Shown: in pieces, positions 51,210 to 59,595 of the stretch | Layout: each line of letters starts with the position of its first letter | Numbering within the stretch: the stretch's first letter is position 1 | Source: Pontibacter diazotrophicus | GTDB taxonomy: Bacteria; Bacteroidota; Bacteroidia; Cytophagales; Hymenobacteraceae | Assembly (NCBI RefSeq): GCF_003367245.1 | Contig: NZ_QRGR01000018.1 | Span: 93,509 to 157,508 of the forward strand | Length of the DNA stretch: 64,000 nucleotides | Reading direction: 5' to 3' | Translations under genes and position numbers: made by a program | Notes under the pieces: generated by a model | The model's database searches: none | Told to the model about the DNA's origin: nothing | Seen by the model: only the letters and a program-made list of their open reading frames with translations

Positions 51210-52256
51210 TTACAGTTCTAAGTCCGGGTAATGAACCGACTTTGATGTATAAATATCCTCGAATTCACGTCCCTCGTTACGCAGAATATAGCTTAGGTAG
51301 CCTCTGCGTTTCAGCAACTTTCGATACTTGTCGTTTATCAGCTCCTCGTCTTTCACAACTGGTATTCCGTGTGCCTCTAAGCTGCCCAGGTCCGGAAGAA
51401 TTGCCTCTTGCAGGTTATCCTCCTCTATATTCACGAAGTGATTCTTTTGCGTGACAAGATAGTACGTAATGGCTTCTCTGAGAGGAGAAATAATCCGCTC
51501 CTGTGGCCTGTACTCTTCCGGAATGTTTATCTGTAGTATAGTTAAAGCCTCATCTATCTTGCCTATGTTGACCGTAGCAGATTTATGTGTGACAGAACTA
51601 TGAAAGCAATAGAGGATAGGGTAGGCAAGCAGTTGCTGGTTGTGTGAGAGAATATAGCCTGTAAGTCTCAGAAAGTGTTCTTCTAAAGAATGGAATTTGC
51701 CATCTTTCCAATGATTGATGAGTATCTCCTGAGGGCTACCTCCCAGCGTATTAATATAGCTACTGATGTTCTTTTTCTCTACATCCGCAGACAGCACCGG
51801 AAGCATATAGGAAATGGCTGTTGTAATCAGCATGAATCCGGAGAGTGACAGCACAACGGTTAAAATTCTCCATGTGTCTCTGCTGGCAACATAGTCGCCG
51901 ACACCAAGCGTACTAAGCGTATAACCACTATAATAAAATTTTTCTGCCGTACTAGCTACTCTACCTGTTTCAGAGTGCACGACAGATGTGTCGGACGAAC
52001 AGAATATCAGGGAACTACCTAACCAGATAATAAAGAACCAGAAAACAATCACGAAGCCTATTGTAATGATTCCTACATGCTCAAGAAACTTCTTTGTTCC
52101 GTCATTTCCTGCAATTTTCAGTGCTGTATTCCAGGTGGTTTTTGTTATCAGGTTAGTGAAAGGACCTGCACCATTCGATGAAAAGGTAGTGTAGGCAAGA
52201 TCAGCTACTGTAACAGTAAGTAAAATTATTCCTGCCGCGAGAATAAGGTAGTTCAT
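51210..52256 (-). CDS. Two-helix ion channel with a C-terminal cytosolic domain
   Basis: A 348-residue membrane protein. The pore signature TLGVGDY (116-122) is the potassium-channel selectivity filter in a two-helix channel layout: helix (about 62-87), pore loop (105-123), helix (130-152), preceded by another N-terminal helix (2-24). The C-terminal 190 residues are soluble and do not look like an RCK/TrkA domain. Ligand and role (turgor, signalling) are not evident. It is divergent from the plus-strand genes after 52.5 kb. Confidence 0.78.
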   Translation of the reverse strand: MNYLILAAGIILLTVTVADLAYTTFSSNGAGPFTNLITKTTWNTALKIAGNDGTKKFLEHVGIITIGFVIVFWFFIIWLGSSLIFCSSDTSVVHSETGRVASTAEKFYYSGYTLSTLGVGDYVASRDTWRILTVVLSLSGFMLITTAISYMLPVLSADVEKKNISSYINTLGGSPQEILINHWKDGKFHSLEEHFLRLTGYILSHNQQLLAYPILYCFHSSVTHKSATVNIGKIDEALTILQINIPEEYRPQERIISPLREAITYYLVTQKNHFVNIEEDNLQEAILPDLGSLEAHGIPVVKDEELINDKYRKLLKRRGYLSYILRNEGREFEDIYTSKSVHYPDLEL

Positions 52257-52542
52257 AGAAAGAACATACAGTTAAGTTTAGTGTGATTAGGTAATACGAT
52301 CAAATACGAACGTCCTCCTTTCCTGCCTGCCAGTTTATCTATTTAATTCCACAGCATGAATCTTCAAACTGGCTAATCAAAGCTCTCAAAGCAGCACTAT
52401 CTCTAGTAGTACTTTTTGCAGCTTCCCCCGCTATACTTAGTCTGCAAAAAGCTACCTTCTCTACACAAAAGGACCCGCTTCCAGGCAGGCATAAATCAGG
52501 AAAATAGTTATATTGCTATACTATATACAGCGTTATTGCCCT

Positions 52543-52701
52543 ATGAAAAAGCTTCTTCTACTCTTATACTTTCCGGCTTTTACAACCGCTGATTCTGCCA
52601 CCGCATCAGTAGCGGCAGACACGCTTGCCACACCGGATATAGCACACATGGCACAAGTGGCAGAGGGTATGTACAAGACAATGATAACCTTTGCCAACTG
52701 A
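52543..52701 (+). CDS. Possible small exported peptide
   Basis: A 52-codon frame (ATG at 52543) encoding a short signal-like start (MKKLLLLLYFPAFTTADS) followed by an Ala/Thr/Asp-rich stretch. It ends 8 bp before the acyltransferase ATG on the same strand, so it could be a leader peptide or co-translated small protein. An inverted repeat lies upstream (52412-52451). Evidence is limited to frame, position and signal-like start. Confidence 0.35.
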   Translation: MKKLLLLLYFPAFTTADSATASVAADTLATPDIAHMAQVAEGMYKTMITFAN

Positions 52702-52708
52702 TGCTGCC

Positions 52709-54085
52709 ATGCTCTACGCTATTTTAAAGCTGATATATAAAACGGGGCTGCAGGTGTTTTTCCGCAGGTTTGAGGTACGCAACCGCTCCCTGATGCCTGA
52801 CGAGGGGCCGCTCCTGGTGGTATCGAACCATCCGAACACCTTTATGGATCCGATTGTGACAGCCTCGCTGCTGCGCCAGCCGGTACATTTCATTGCCAAG
52901 AGCACAGTATTCGGCTCCGGCTTCCAGAGCTGGATGCTGCGCCAGATGCACCTGATCCCGATTCACCGCCGCGAAGACAACCCGGACCAGGCTATGAGCA
53001 ACGACGAAGCCTTTGCGGCCAGCTTTAAAGCACTGCAGCAAAAGAAGACACTGCTCATTTTCCCGGAAGGGAATAGCTTTAACCAACGGAGACTGCGCAA
53101 ACTAAAGACAGGCATGGCCCGCATTGCCCTGGGCGCTGAGGCAGACACTAACTTTGGTTTAGGTATAAAAATATTGCCGGTAGGGCTTAACTACACTGCC
53201 CCCACCCGCTTCCGGAGCGATATGTTTGTAAATATCGGAGAGCCAATAGTTGTAGCCGATTATGCCACCGCCTCTCAGCAGGATGCACAGGCGGCTGTGC
53301 TGACCCTGACAGAGGAAATTCGGCAACGGTTGGAGAACCTTATTATCCACACCCCGACCGATGAGGAAGACGAGTTGGCCCGGCAGATAGAGGCAGTCTA
53401 TAAAGAACATCTGGCAGCGGCTGCCCCTCCCGATGCACCAGCATACGAACAGGATTTCCTGCTTACCAAAGCCATCGTGAAAAGCATCGGGTACTTCAGC
53501 CAGACGGCGCCTGCCCGGGTAGCAGCGCTAAAGCAGAAGCTGAATAACTATATGCTGCAGCTGAAGCGCCTGCGCCTGCAGGATGCTGTGATGGGAAAGC
53601 GAAGCAACGCCATCCTGCAGCAGAGTCTGCTGAACCTGCTTTACCTGACTGTTGGTTTCCCGGTATACCTGTATGGCTTATTGCATAACTACATTCCGTA
53701 CATTATTCCGTCCAAAGTAGCCAGAGCCGTTACAAAGGAAGAAGAATGGTATGCACCCATTATGCTGACAGTGGGCATTTTTACATTCCCTTTGTTTTAC
53801 CTGTTAGCGGGTTGGATGGCAACAGGCCTGCTGGACCTGACATGGCCGTGGGCGCTTCTGTACTTCCTGAGCCTGCCTCTAAGCGGATTCTTCACCCTTC
53901 ATTACTGGAACACCTTACAGCGCACGCAGGAGCATTGGCTGTTGTTCCAGCTATTTATAAAGCGGCAGAACCTGATATCAGACTTAAGGCAGCAGCGGCA
54001 GGTAATTATAGCAGAGTTGGAAGCGGCCAAGCATGATTACATGGAGGAGTTAAAGCTGCCTTTTGAAGGCAAAGCATCATCATAA
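52709..54085 (+). CDS. PlsC-domain acyltransferase, 458 residues
   Basis: The N-terminal half is a lysophosphatidic-acid-type acyltransferase: SNHPNTFMDP contains the HxxxxD motif and LLIFPEGNSF the second block. The family uses acyl-CoA or acyl-ACP to acylate glycerol-phosphate lipids. The C-terminal half has several transmembrane helices (LLNLLYLTVGFPVYLYGLL, MLTVGIFTFPLFYLLAGW, WALLYFLSLPLSGF), a larger tail than in standard PlsC, so acceptor or localisation may differ. I start at 52709 (MLYAILKLI) rather than 18 bp earlier, since the upstream codons add nothing to the family match. Confidence 0.85.
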   Translation: MLYAILKLIYKTGLQVFFRRFEVRNRSLMPDEGPLLVVSNHPNTFMDPIVTASLLRQPVHFIAKSTVFGSGFQSWMLRQMHLIPIHRREDNPDQAMSNDEAFAASFKALQQKKTLLIFPEGNSFNQRRLRKLKTGMARIALGAEADTNFGLGIKILPVGLNYTAPTRFRSDMFVNIGEPIVVADYATASQQDAQAAVLTLTEEIRQRLENLIIHTPTDEEDELARQIEAVYKEHLAAAAPPDAPAYEQDFLLTKAIVKSIGYFSQTAPARVAALKQKLNNYMLQLKRLRLQDAVMGKRSNAILQQSLLNLLYLTVGFPVYLYGLLHNYIPYIIPSKVARAVTKEEEWYAPIMLTVGIFTFPLFYLLAGWMATGLLDLTWPWALLYFLSLPLSGFFTLHYWNTLQRTQEHWLLFQLFIKRQNLISDLRQQRQVIIAELEAAKHDYMEELKLPFEGKASS

Positions 54086-54320
54086 TCCGCATAATTGCAC
54101 TACTTATAGGCTGCTACTGTTCTTCCTTTTAATAAATTTCTACTCCCTTTGGCCTTATAAATAGCTACAGTCCCTTAATAATCAGCATTTATTGCACAAT
54201 TTTTTATCCACCTTTCTTGATGGCCCGTAAAAGCATATCTAAAGTTCAACAACTTAGTTTAATAACTTAAAAGAAAGAGTATAACAACAGAAGTAAACTC
54301 TTGAAACAAACAACAAAGCT

Positions 54321-54953
54321 ATGAAAAAGACATTCTTAAATCTTTGCGCATCAACATTCGTGGTAGCGGGCTTATTATCCAGTTGCACAACTAGCGACAC
54401 AACCACTGATGGCGCAAATACTACTGATGATTACGGTACGACGGCTGGTACGACCACTGGAACCACTACGACTGGTACTACCGGAACAACAACAGGTGGC
54501 ACTACTACTGGAACAACAACAGGTACTACCGGAACAACAACAGGTGGTACTACCGGAACAACCACAGGTGGTACTACCGGAACAACCACAGGTGGTACTA
54601 CTGGAACAACAACAGGTACTACCGGAACAACCACAGGTGGTACTACTGGTACAACAACTGGTACTACCGGAACAACAACAGGTGGTACTACTACAGGTAC
54701 TACTACCGGAACCACTACAGGTACTACTACCGGAACCACTACAGGTACTACTACCGGAACCACTACAGGCACAACAACTGGTACTACTACAGGCACAACA
54801 ACTGGTACTACCACCGGAACAACAACTGGTACTACCACCGGAACAACAACTGGTACTACCACCGGAACAACAACTGGTACTACCACCGGAACAACAACTG
54901 GTACTACCACCGGAACAACAACTGGTGGAACAACTGGAACCACAACCATGTAG
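54321..54953 (+). CDS. Gly-Thr-Thr-Thr repeat lipoprotein
   Basis: A 210-residue protein with a lipoprotein signal (VVAGLLSSC; Cys near residue 22) and an almost pure Gly/Thr body: a mixed run of GTT and GTTT units followed by a regular GTTT array, closing GGTTGTTTM. No known domain. Short D-T-T motifs near the start (SDTTTDG) fit the Bacteroidota O-glycosylation site, and a Thr-rich body suits heavy O-glycosylation, which is inference. Both opposite-strand frames are also open, but only this one has a lipobox. It could be a surface stalk or spacer. Confidence 0.72.
   Translation: MKKTFLNLCASTFVVAGLLSSCTTSDTTTDGANTTDDYGTTAGTTTGTTTTGTTGTTTGGTTTGTTTGTTGTTTGGTTGTTTGGTTGTTTGGTTGTTTGTTGTTTGGTTGTTTGTTGTTTGGTTTGTTTGTTTGTTTGTTTGTTTGTTTGTTTGTTTGTTTGTTTGTTTGTTTGTTTGTTTGTTTGTTTGTTTGTTTGTTTGGTTGTTTM
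54440..54947 (+). repeat. In-frame minisatellite, 24-bp higher-order unit
   Basis: The DNA repeats at two levels. The peptide unit is 4 residues, but the DNA unit is 24 bp, because two codon sets for Gly-Thr-Thr-Thr alternate. Five identical 24-bp copies lie at 54804-54923 and three of a variant at 54696-54767. As 24 is a multiple of three, gain or loss of units changes protein length without a frameshift. Confidence 0.92.
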
Positions 54954-54986
54954 CAGCATGGTAACGTATAATTTTTAACATGATAT

Positions 54987-55034
54987 AAAGCAAAAAGGCA
55001 AGCACCGTATGGTCTTTGCCTTTTTGCTTTTAAA
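54987..55034 (+). terminator. Terminator after the repeat lipoprotein
   Basis: A perfect 15-bp stem (54987-55001 with 55016-55030) with T-rich 3' end. It overlaps the N-terminal extension of the next open frame, which supports starting that gene at 55054. Confidence 0.85.
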
Positions 55035-55053
55035 CACCCTAGCATCATTACGG

Positions 55054-56580
55054 ATGAAATACCTTAAGCTATACTTTCGCAAAGTTTTCACAGTAGACCT
55101 GCGTGCGCTGGCTGTGATGCGAATTTGGCTGGCAGGCATCATCCTCATAGATCTTGCTATAAGAGCAACTGACCTGGAGGCACACTACTCCAACATGGGG
55201 GTGCTGCCACTGCATGTGCTGCACCAGCACCAGTGGTTACCTCACTTATTCTCCTTTCACGCAATGAGCGGAATGTGGCAGTTTCAGGCGGTACTGTTTG
55301 CCATAGCTGCTGTTTTCGCCCTTTGCCTGCTGATAGGCTATAAAACAAGGCTGGCAACTATAGCCAGTTGGCTCCTGCTGTTATCGCTGCAAAACCGGAA
55401 CCTTGTGATAGGGCAAGGCGGAGATGACCTCCTTCGGATGCTCCTTTTCTGGGGTATCTTTCTGCCATGGGGCAGATTCTATTCTTACGATGCTACCAAG
55501 AAAGGTCAGCAGCTTTCCAGCCCCTCCTCTGACACAACTTATTTTAGCGCCGCCACAGCAGCTTATATCGTGCAGGTTGGGTTGGTTTACGTTAGCACCG
55601 CTTTACTCAAAAACTCTCCGGAGTGGCAAACAGACGGCACAGCCCTCTATTATGCCCTGAGCCTGGACCAGATTCTAATGCCTGTGGGCAGGCTCATTTA
55701 TCCTTACCCGGAACTACTGCGGGTGCTAACTCTTTCTGCCTACTATACAGAACTGTTACTACCCTTCCTGTTGCTCATTCCGATTTACACTAACTTCTTC
55801 AGGATGGTGGTGGTGGGCGTACTGGTAAGCTTCCATATTGGTATTAGCCTGACGCTGTTTGTCGGTTTGTTTTATCTCATTAATATTGCCTCTGTGGCTG
55901 GCCTACTTCCGCCTCCTGCTATGGATTGGATAGACAGGCGGCTTCTTTCCTCTTTCAGAAGACCTAATACCGGCCATTTCAAAAAAGTATTTAAACGGCT
56001 CCGGCAGCCCGCCCCGCTGAGTATACAGGTAAAACTGAACCGCCCCCTGGTACCAAGGCACTTGCTGCCACAACTCCGCAATGGCTTTGTTACCGTAACA
56101 CTGCTCTACTGCATCTGGTGGAACCTGAGCGGAACGCACCTGCCGATACACAAGCTCCCTGACAGCAGCAGGTGGTTTGGCTACCTCCTGCGCCTTGACC
56201 AGCATTGGGGTATGTTTGCGCCGATTGTTTTCCGGGATGACGGCTGGTATATACTGGAGGGACAAACTGCTACCGGCAACGCCATCGACCTGAACCAACA
56301 GGGGAAAATGGTGGATGACGTAAAGCCGGCCTCTGTTATGTCGCTGTTTAAGAACGACCGCTGGCGCAAGTACTCTGAGAACTACCTGTTTGTAAACAAT
56401 GCATATTTGCGGCCATACTACTGCAATTTTATGATGCGCCGCTGGAACGAGGACAATCCTTCCAGGCCCATTACACAGTTACAGGTGGTATATATGAAAG
56501 AGCCCACCCTGCCGGATTACCAGGAGCAGGTACCCACACGGGAAGTACTTTGCATCTGTGCCAATGAGCCGGAGAGGTAA
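55054..56580 (+). CDS. HTTM-domain (vitamin K-dependent carboxylase-like) membrane protein
   Basis: A 508-residue membrane protein. The N-terminal 300 residues hold several transmembrane helices with the pattern of HTTM proteins (AVMRIWLAGIILIDLAIR, SNMGVLPLHVLHQHQW, GQGGDDLLRMLLFWGIFLPWG). HTTM resembles the membrane part of animal vitamin K-dependent gamma-glutamyl carboxylase; bacterial members have no settled activity. The C-terminal 150 residues are soluble. I chose the ATG at 55054 because the upstream frame runs through a terminator. It lies between two low-complexity lipoproteins. A hairpin closes it. Confidence 0.75.
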   Translation: MKYLKLYFRKVFTVDLRALAVMRIWLAGIILIDLAIRATDLEAHYSNMGVLPLHVLHQHQWLPHLFSFHAMSGMWQFQAVLFAIAAVFALCLLIGYKTRLATIASWLLLLSLQNRNLVIGQGGDDLLRMLLFWGIFLPWGRFYSYDATKKGQQLSSPSSDTTYFSAATAAYIVQVGLVYVSTALLKNSPEWQTDGTALYYALSLDQILMPVGRLIYPYPELLRVLTLSAYYTELLLPFLLLIPIYTNFFRMVVVGVLVSFHIGISLTLFVGLFYLINIASVAGLLPPPAMDWIDRRLLSSFRRPNTGHFKKVFKRLRQPAPLSIQVKLNRPLVPRHLLPQLRNGFVTVTLLYCIWWNLSGTHLPIHKLPDSSRWFGYLLRLDQHWGMFAPIVFRDDGWYILEGQTATGNAIDLNQQGKMVDDVKPASVMSLFKNDRWRKYSENYLFVNNAYLRPYYCNFMMRRWNEDNPSRPITQLQVVYMKEPTLPDYQEQVPTREVLCICANEPER

Positions 56581-56597
56581 GCGCTGCGATAGGTTTT

Positions 56598-56626
56598 AAT
56601 TAAAGCCGACTTTGACGGCTTTAATT
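56598..56626 (+). terminator. Terminator after the HTTM gene
   Basis: A perfect 11-bp stem (AATTAAAGCCG 56598-56608 with 56616-56626, 7-nt loop), 18 bp past the stop. The T-run is short, so strength is moderate. Confidence 0.65.
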
Positions 56627-56675
56627 CCGTAAGAGAATAGAAGCACCCTATTACTGAAAACAAAAATTTGACATC

Positions 56676-56996
56676 ATGAAAAAGACATATGTATTAATAC
56701 TTTCCGGAGCCATGCTGGCTGGCGTTGGCTTAAGCAGTTGCACATCAGATAACACTACGGGCGTAGACACCGGAACAACAGCATCAGAAGGCGACGGAGG
56801 CACTACTCCCGCAGGAGAAAACGTAAGCCCGCTGGATACCGCCAACACTGGTGACGCACTGAATAACGGCGGCACAATAAATGAAGACACTAACAATACC
56901 GGAAATACAGGCAACAACGGCAATACAGGCAACAATCAAAATGAGGACAATAATGCTCCCCGCACCACTACGCCTGCCACAGGCAATGGTAATTAA
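56676..56996 (+). CDS. Low-complexity lipoprotein, related in layout to the 54.3-kb gene
   Basis: A 106-residue lipoprotein (MKKTYVLILSGAMLAGVGLSSC, Cys22) with an Asn/Thr/Gly/Asp body of short repeats (NNTGNTGNNGNTGNNQN). It shares the MKKT start, the LSSC-T lipobox and an SD-TT start of the mature chain with the repeat lipoprotein 1.7 kb upstream. No domain is recognised. The D-T-T-type sites again allow O-glycosylation. It lies just after the HTTM gene. Function unknown. Confidence 0.68.
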   Translation: MKKTYVLILSGAMLAGVGLSSCTSDNTTGVDTGTTASEGDGGTTPAGENVSPLDTANTGDALNNGGTINEDTNNTGNTGNNGNTGNNQNEDNNAPRTTTPATGNGN

Positions 56997-57017
56997 CAGA
57001 ACAGTATGATAACGGTA

Positions 57018-57059
57018 AAATGAAAAGGGAGGTACTGCATTGTACCTCCCTTTTCATTT
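57018..57059. terminator. Bidirectional terminator
   Basis: A perfect 18-bp stem (57018-57035 with 57042-57059, 6-nt loop) with A-run and T-run, between the convergent lipoprotein and the glycine-rich membrane gene. Confidence 0.9.
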
Positions 57060-57080
57060 GCTAAAGCCAACATTCAACAG

Positions 57081-57524
57081 CTATTCATCATCACTTAAGG
57101 TATGCCCTACAGCAGCGGCCACTAAACCACCCAGCAAATAGTACCCAACAGCCATGACCTGTGTTTTTGTTGTTTTGTTGCTCGGCTCTTCGCCCAGCCC
57201 CAGCGGTCCTGGCAGTAGCACTGCTCCTGCTCCGGCAGCAGCGCCTAGTACAGCCCCCCGCCACCAGGCATCCTTGCCCGTGCCTGCCAGACTATAGTAT
57301 AACGAGTTCGATACAATGTCGCCTACGAGGGCCCAGGTATGTAATTGGTCCTGATCCTGCGGAGGCTCCATATCTGCTTTTTGCATCAGTTCAGAGATAG
57401 ATCGCATACCCAGTACGTCCATGCGCGGGGCATCTGGCACCCTCCTTCTCAGGGTTTCGTGCACTGCCGTTACGACACAGGCACCGGCAAGGCCGCCTGC
57501 AATAGCTTTTAGTATGTTGTTCAT
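57081..57524 (-). CDS. Small Gly/Ala-rich membrane protein
   Basis: A 147-residue protein with several Gly/Ala-rich hydrophobic stretches (IAGGLAGACVVTAVHE, GAVLGAAAGAGAVLLPGPLG, GYYLLGGLVAAAVG) resembling glycine-zipper segments and a charged central part. It may form a small oligomeric membrane protein. No family recognised with confidence. It ends just before the bidirectional terminator and lies downstream of the DUF3616 gene across a 79-bp gap. Confidence 0.6.
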   Translation of the reverse strand: MNNILKAIAGGLAGACVVTAVHETLRRRVPDAPRMDVLGMRSISELMQKADMEPPQDQDQLHTWALVGDIVSNSLYYSLAGTGKDAWWRGAVLGAAAGAGAVLLPGPLGLGEEPSNKTTKTQVMAVGYYLLGGLVAAAVGHTLSDDE

Positions 57525-57603
57525 TTTCTTCGGATTTATAGGTTTCTCCTTTGGCTGTTTTACCCGTTATAGCCCTCTGCCGTCTATAAGGTTTCAGTCA
57601 GGG

Positions 57604-58692
57604 TTATTTCAGCACTTTCATCATATCGGCTATCACTACGTCCTCTCCCTCTTTGCGGGCATCTGTCGGGCTGTCGAACACCACCAACACGTGCTCTTCA
57701 TCAAAAATAGCAAGCCCTTCTGCCTTGTCTTTGCCAGACGCTTCTCCTCTGCCATGCGGCACCTCAGCCAGGCGCTCCAGTTCATTGTTGTGCACCATGG
57801 CCTCCTCCTCGTTTCGTAGCGCATCAGGCCATCGGTAAATAGCTATTACGCCATCCAGGTCCATGGTGGGGCCAGCCAAAATATAAATATCGTGTTTATA
57901 GGCGCGGAGTTCCCGTATGCCCTTGCCCCGCAGGTGCAGAAAGTGTTTCTTGTATGGCCGCTTGCTGCTCTGCTGCTTCAGGTGGAGCATTCCCTTTTCG
58001 TCTTCCTCTGTCTCTATCTCCAGAATCATGGCCCAGCCCCGGAGTACAGGCCCACGCAAGCCAATAAAGATGCGCTTACCGCTAATTGTCAGCCCCTCCA
58101 CATCAAAACCATTGTCTTTACCGGGTATGTGCATGAATGGCGCAATGTGCTCGTCCTGCTTTAACACCTCCGTCAGAATGCTGCTGTCGCTGTCGCCGTG
58201 CAGTTGTGCCGCCCGCAGCGTATGCCCCGTCTGCTTGGGGTCTTCACACTCTTTATGCAGCACGTAGTCTCCGGATGCTTCATCAAGTAAAATAGGGATA
58301 CGTGCCAGCAGGTACCGGTTAGGGTCGCTCTTTACTTTCGACAGGCGCTTCATCTGGTCTTTCACAGTATCGTGCCGGCGGGGCTTCTTGCGTTTTAAGC
58401 TGTGCGAGCCAATAATCCAGAGGTAATTATCGGCCATCCCCATTCCTTCTATATCAATCTCGCTGTTGCCTGCGTCAGGCAGGTCGAGGTATTTTGTCAG
58501 GTCAAAAGATTGGTGCCCGCCAAACGAGCCGTCGCCAGAGCGGGTGAGGCGCTCGATGTTTGTGCTCTCATCACAACTCAGCCACAGGTTATTCTCTGTC
58601 CGCAGCACAGTGGACAGACCATCGCGCACATGCTTCCCTTTGGGATTGATGCATTGCTGCGGATCAAACCGAAGTGTTATTTTGTTAGTCAT
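57604..58692 (-). CDS. DUF3616-domain protein
   Basis: A 362-residue soluble protein without signal peptide, with beta-propeller-like strands (RTENNLWLSCDESTNIERL, IEGMGMADNYLWIIGSHS, VEGLTISGKRIFIGLRG) that match DUF3616. The function is unknown. It ends about 80 bp before the next minus-strand gene and has no clear promoter match upstream. Confidence 0.78.
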   Translation of the reverse strand: MTNKITLRFDPQQCINPKGKHVRDGLSTVLRTENNLWLSCDESTNIERLTRSGDGSFGGHQSFDLTKYLDLPDAGNSEIDIEGMGMADNYLWIIGSHSLKRKKPRRHDTVKDQMKRLSKVKSDPNRYLLARIPILLDEASGDYVLHKECEDPKQTGHTLRAAQLHGDSDSSILTEVLKQDEHIAPFMHIPGKDNGFDVEGLTISGKRIFIGLRGPVLRGWAMILEIETEEDEKGMLHLKQQSSKRPYKKHFLHLRGKGIRELRAYKHDIYILAGPTMDLDGVIAIYRWPDALRNEEEAMVHNNELERLAEVPHGRGEASGKDKAEGLAIFDEEHVLVVFDSPTDARKEGEDVVIADMMKVLK

Positions 58693-58825
58693 CAGCTATA
58701 TTGAATTTATTTGAACGTAAGCCTTACTACGCGGCGGGCCTCCATTGGTATTTACAGATTTGCTGACTGGTAGCTTGCCAGCCTAATGCAACTTAAAATA
58801 ATTTCAGGTAAGGCCGATCTTTCAA

Positions 58826-58865
58826 ATCAAAAAGAGCCGGACTAACAAGCCCGGCTCTTTTTGAT
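58826..58865 (-). terminator. Terminator upstream of DUF3616
   Basis: A perfect 15-bp stem (58826-58840 with 58851-58865, 10-nt loop) with A/T ends. It ends the 58,899 gene and separates it from DUF3616. Confidence 0.86.
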
Positions 58866-58898
58866 TTGGTTGTCGCTTCTTATTTGGCAGCAACAAGA

Positions 58899-59363
58899 TT
58901 ATTTCACCCTTGCATCTACAGCAGAGCTTCCGGTTCTGGAAGCGTTACTGCCGGATGAATTACGGTTAGCAGCGTTATCATTTGAATTGCTGCCTTTGTT
59001 TTCGTTCATCTTCTGCTTGGCAGTAGATGATAAATCATTAGCTTTATTCTTGGCTGTAGAAGTCAGGTCATTTGCTTTGCTCCTGAGTTTCTCTTTGTTT
59101 CCAGAGTTCATCGCAATCCAACCTGCACCCAGGGCGAGTAGAGATCCACCCACTATTTTCTGAGTAGTTGTAAGGCCGTTTATTTTTTTAGCAATCGGGC
59201 CGGAGTACTGCTGCAGCATGTCCTGAATGTTCTTCACGCTGTCCTTTCCGGATGTTGCCTGCTGATTGCTCTTACCTTGCGCAGACTGGTTGCTGTTCAT
59301 GTTTCCTGATGCAGATGAATTGTTACCGCCCTGTGCTGATCTATTATTTGAGTTGTTTTCCAT
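58899..59363 (-). CDS. Polar low-complexity protein with one hydrophobic helix
   Basis: A 154-residue protein, Asn/Ser/Gln/Gly-rich at both ends, with a central hydrophobic segment (IVGGSLLALGAGWIAMNS) and a near-repeat after it (KANDLTSTAKNK then KANDLSSTAKQK) that suggests an amphipathic helix. It is reminiscent of YtxH- or CsbD-like stress proteins in layout, but no family is assigned. It is a single gene between its own terminator and a 232-bp gap. Confidence 0.6.
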   Translation of the reverse strand: MENNSNNRSAQGGNNSSASGNMNSNQSAQGKSNQQATSGKDSVKNIQDMLQQYSGPIAKKINGLTTTQKIVGGSLLALGAGWIAMNSGNKEKLRSKANDLTSTAKNKANDLSSTAKQKMNENKGSNSNDNAANRNSSGSNASRTGSSAVDARVK

Positions 59364-59595
59364 AGTTTTATATATTTAAGTTTAGTACAATTGCAGCCCC
59401 CGGCGTTTACTGCGGTTCATTCCCGACATTTGCCAAGGGCCTAAGTTTGTTTATCGTGTTCTAAGTGATATAGTTACACTCTAAGCTATATTTCTGCCTT
59501 ACCGCAGCTCCGGTTTACTTAATTTTCAGGTCGTATCAGCTGTGGTCTATTGCAGCTGTTGCATCAGCAGAGTTCAATATTTCGCTTTTGCCTGC

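Noticed and set aside
54375..55048. Two long minus-strand frames over the repeat lipoprotein (Cys/Ser/Gly-rich and Val/Pro-rich)
   Set aside because: They arise because the repeat lacks stop codons in all frames; neither has a signal peptide, and one runs through the terminator.
55009..55053. N-terminal extension of the HTTM protein
   Set aside because: It runs through the terminator hairpin of the preceding gene; the ATG at 55054 fits the family start better.
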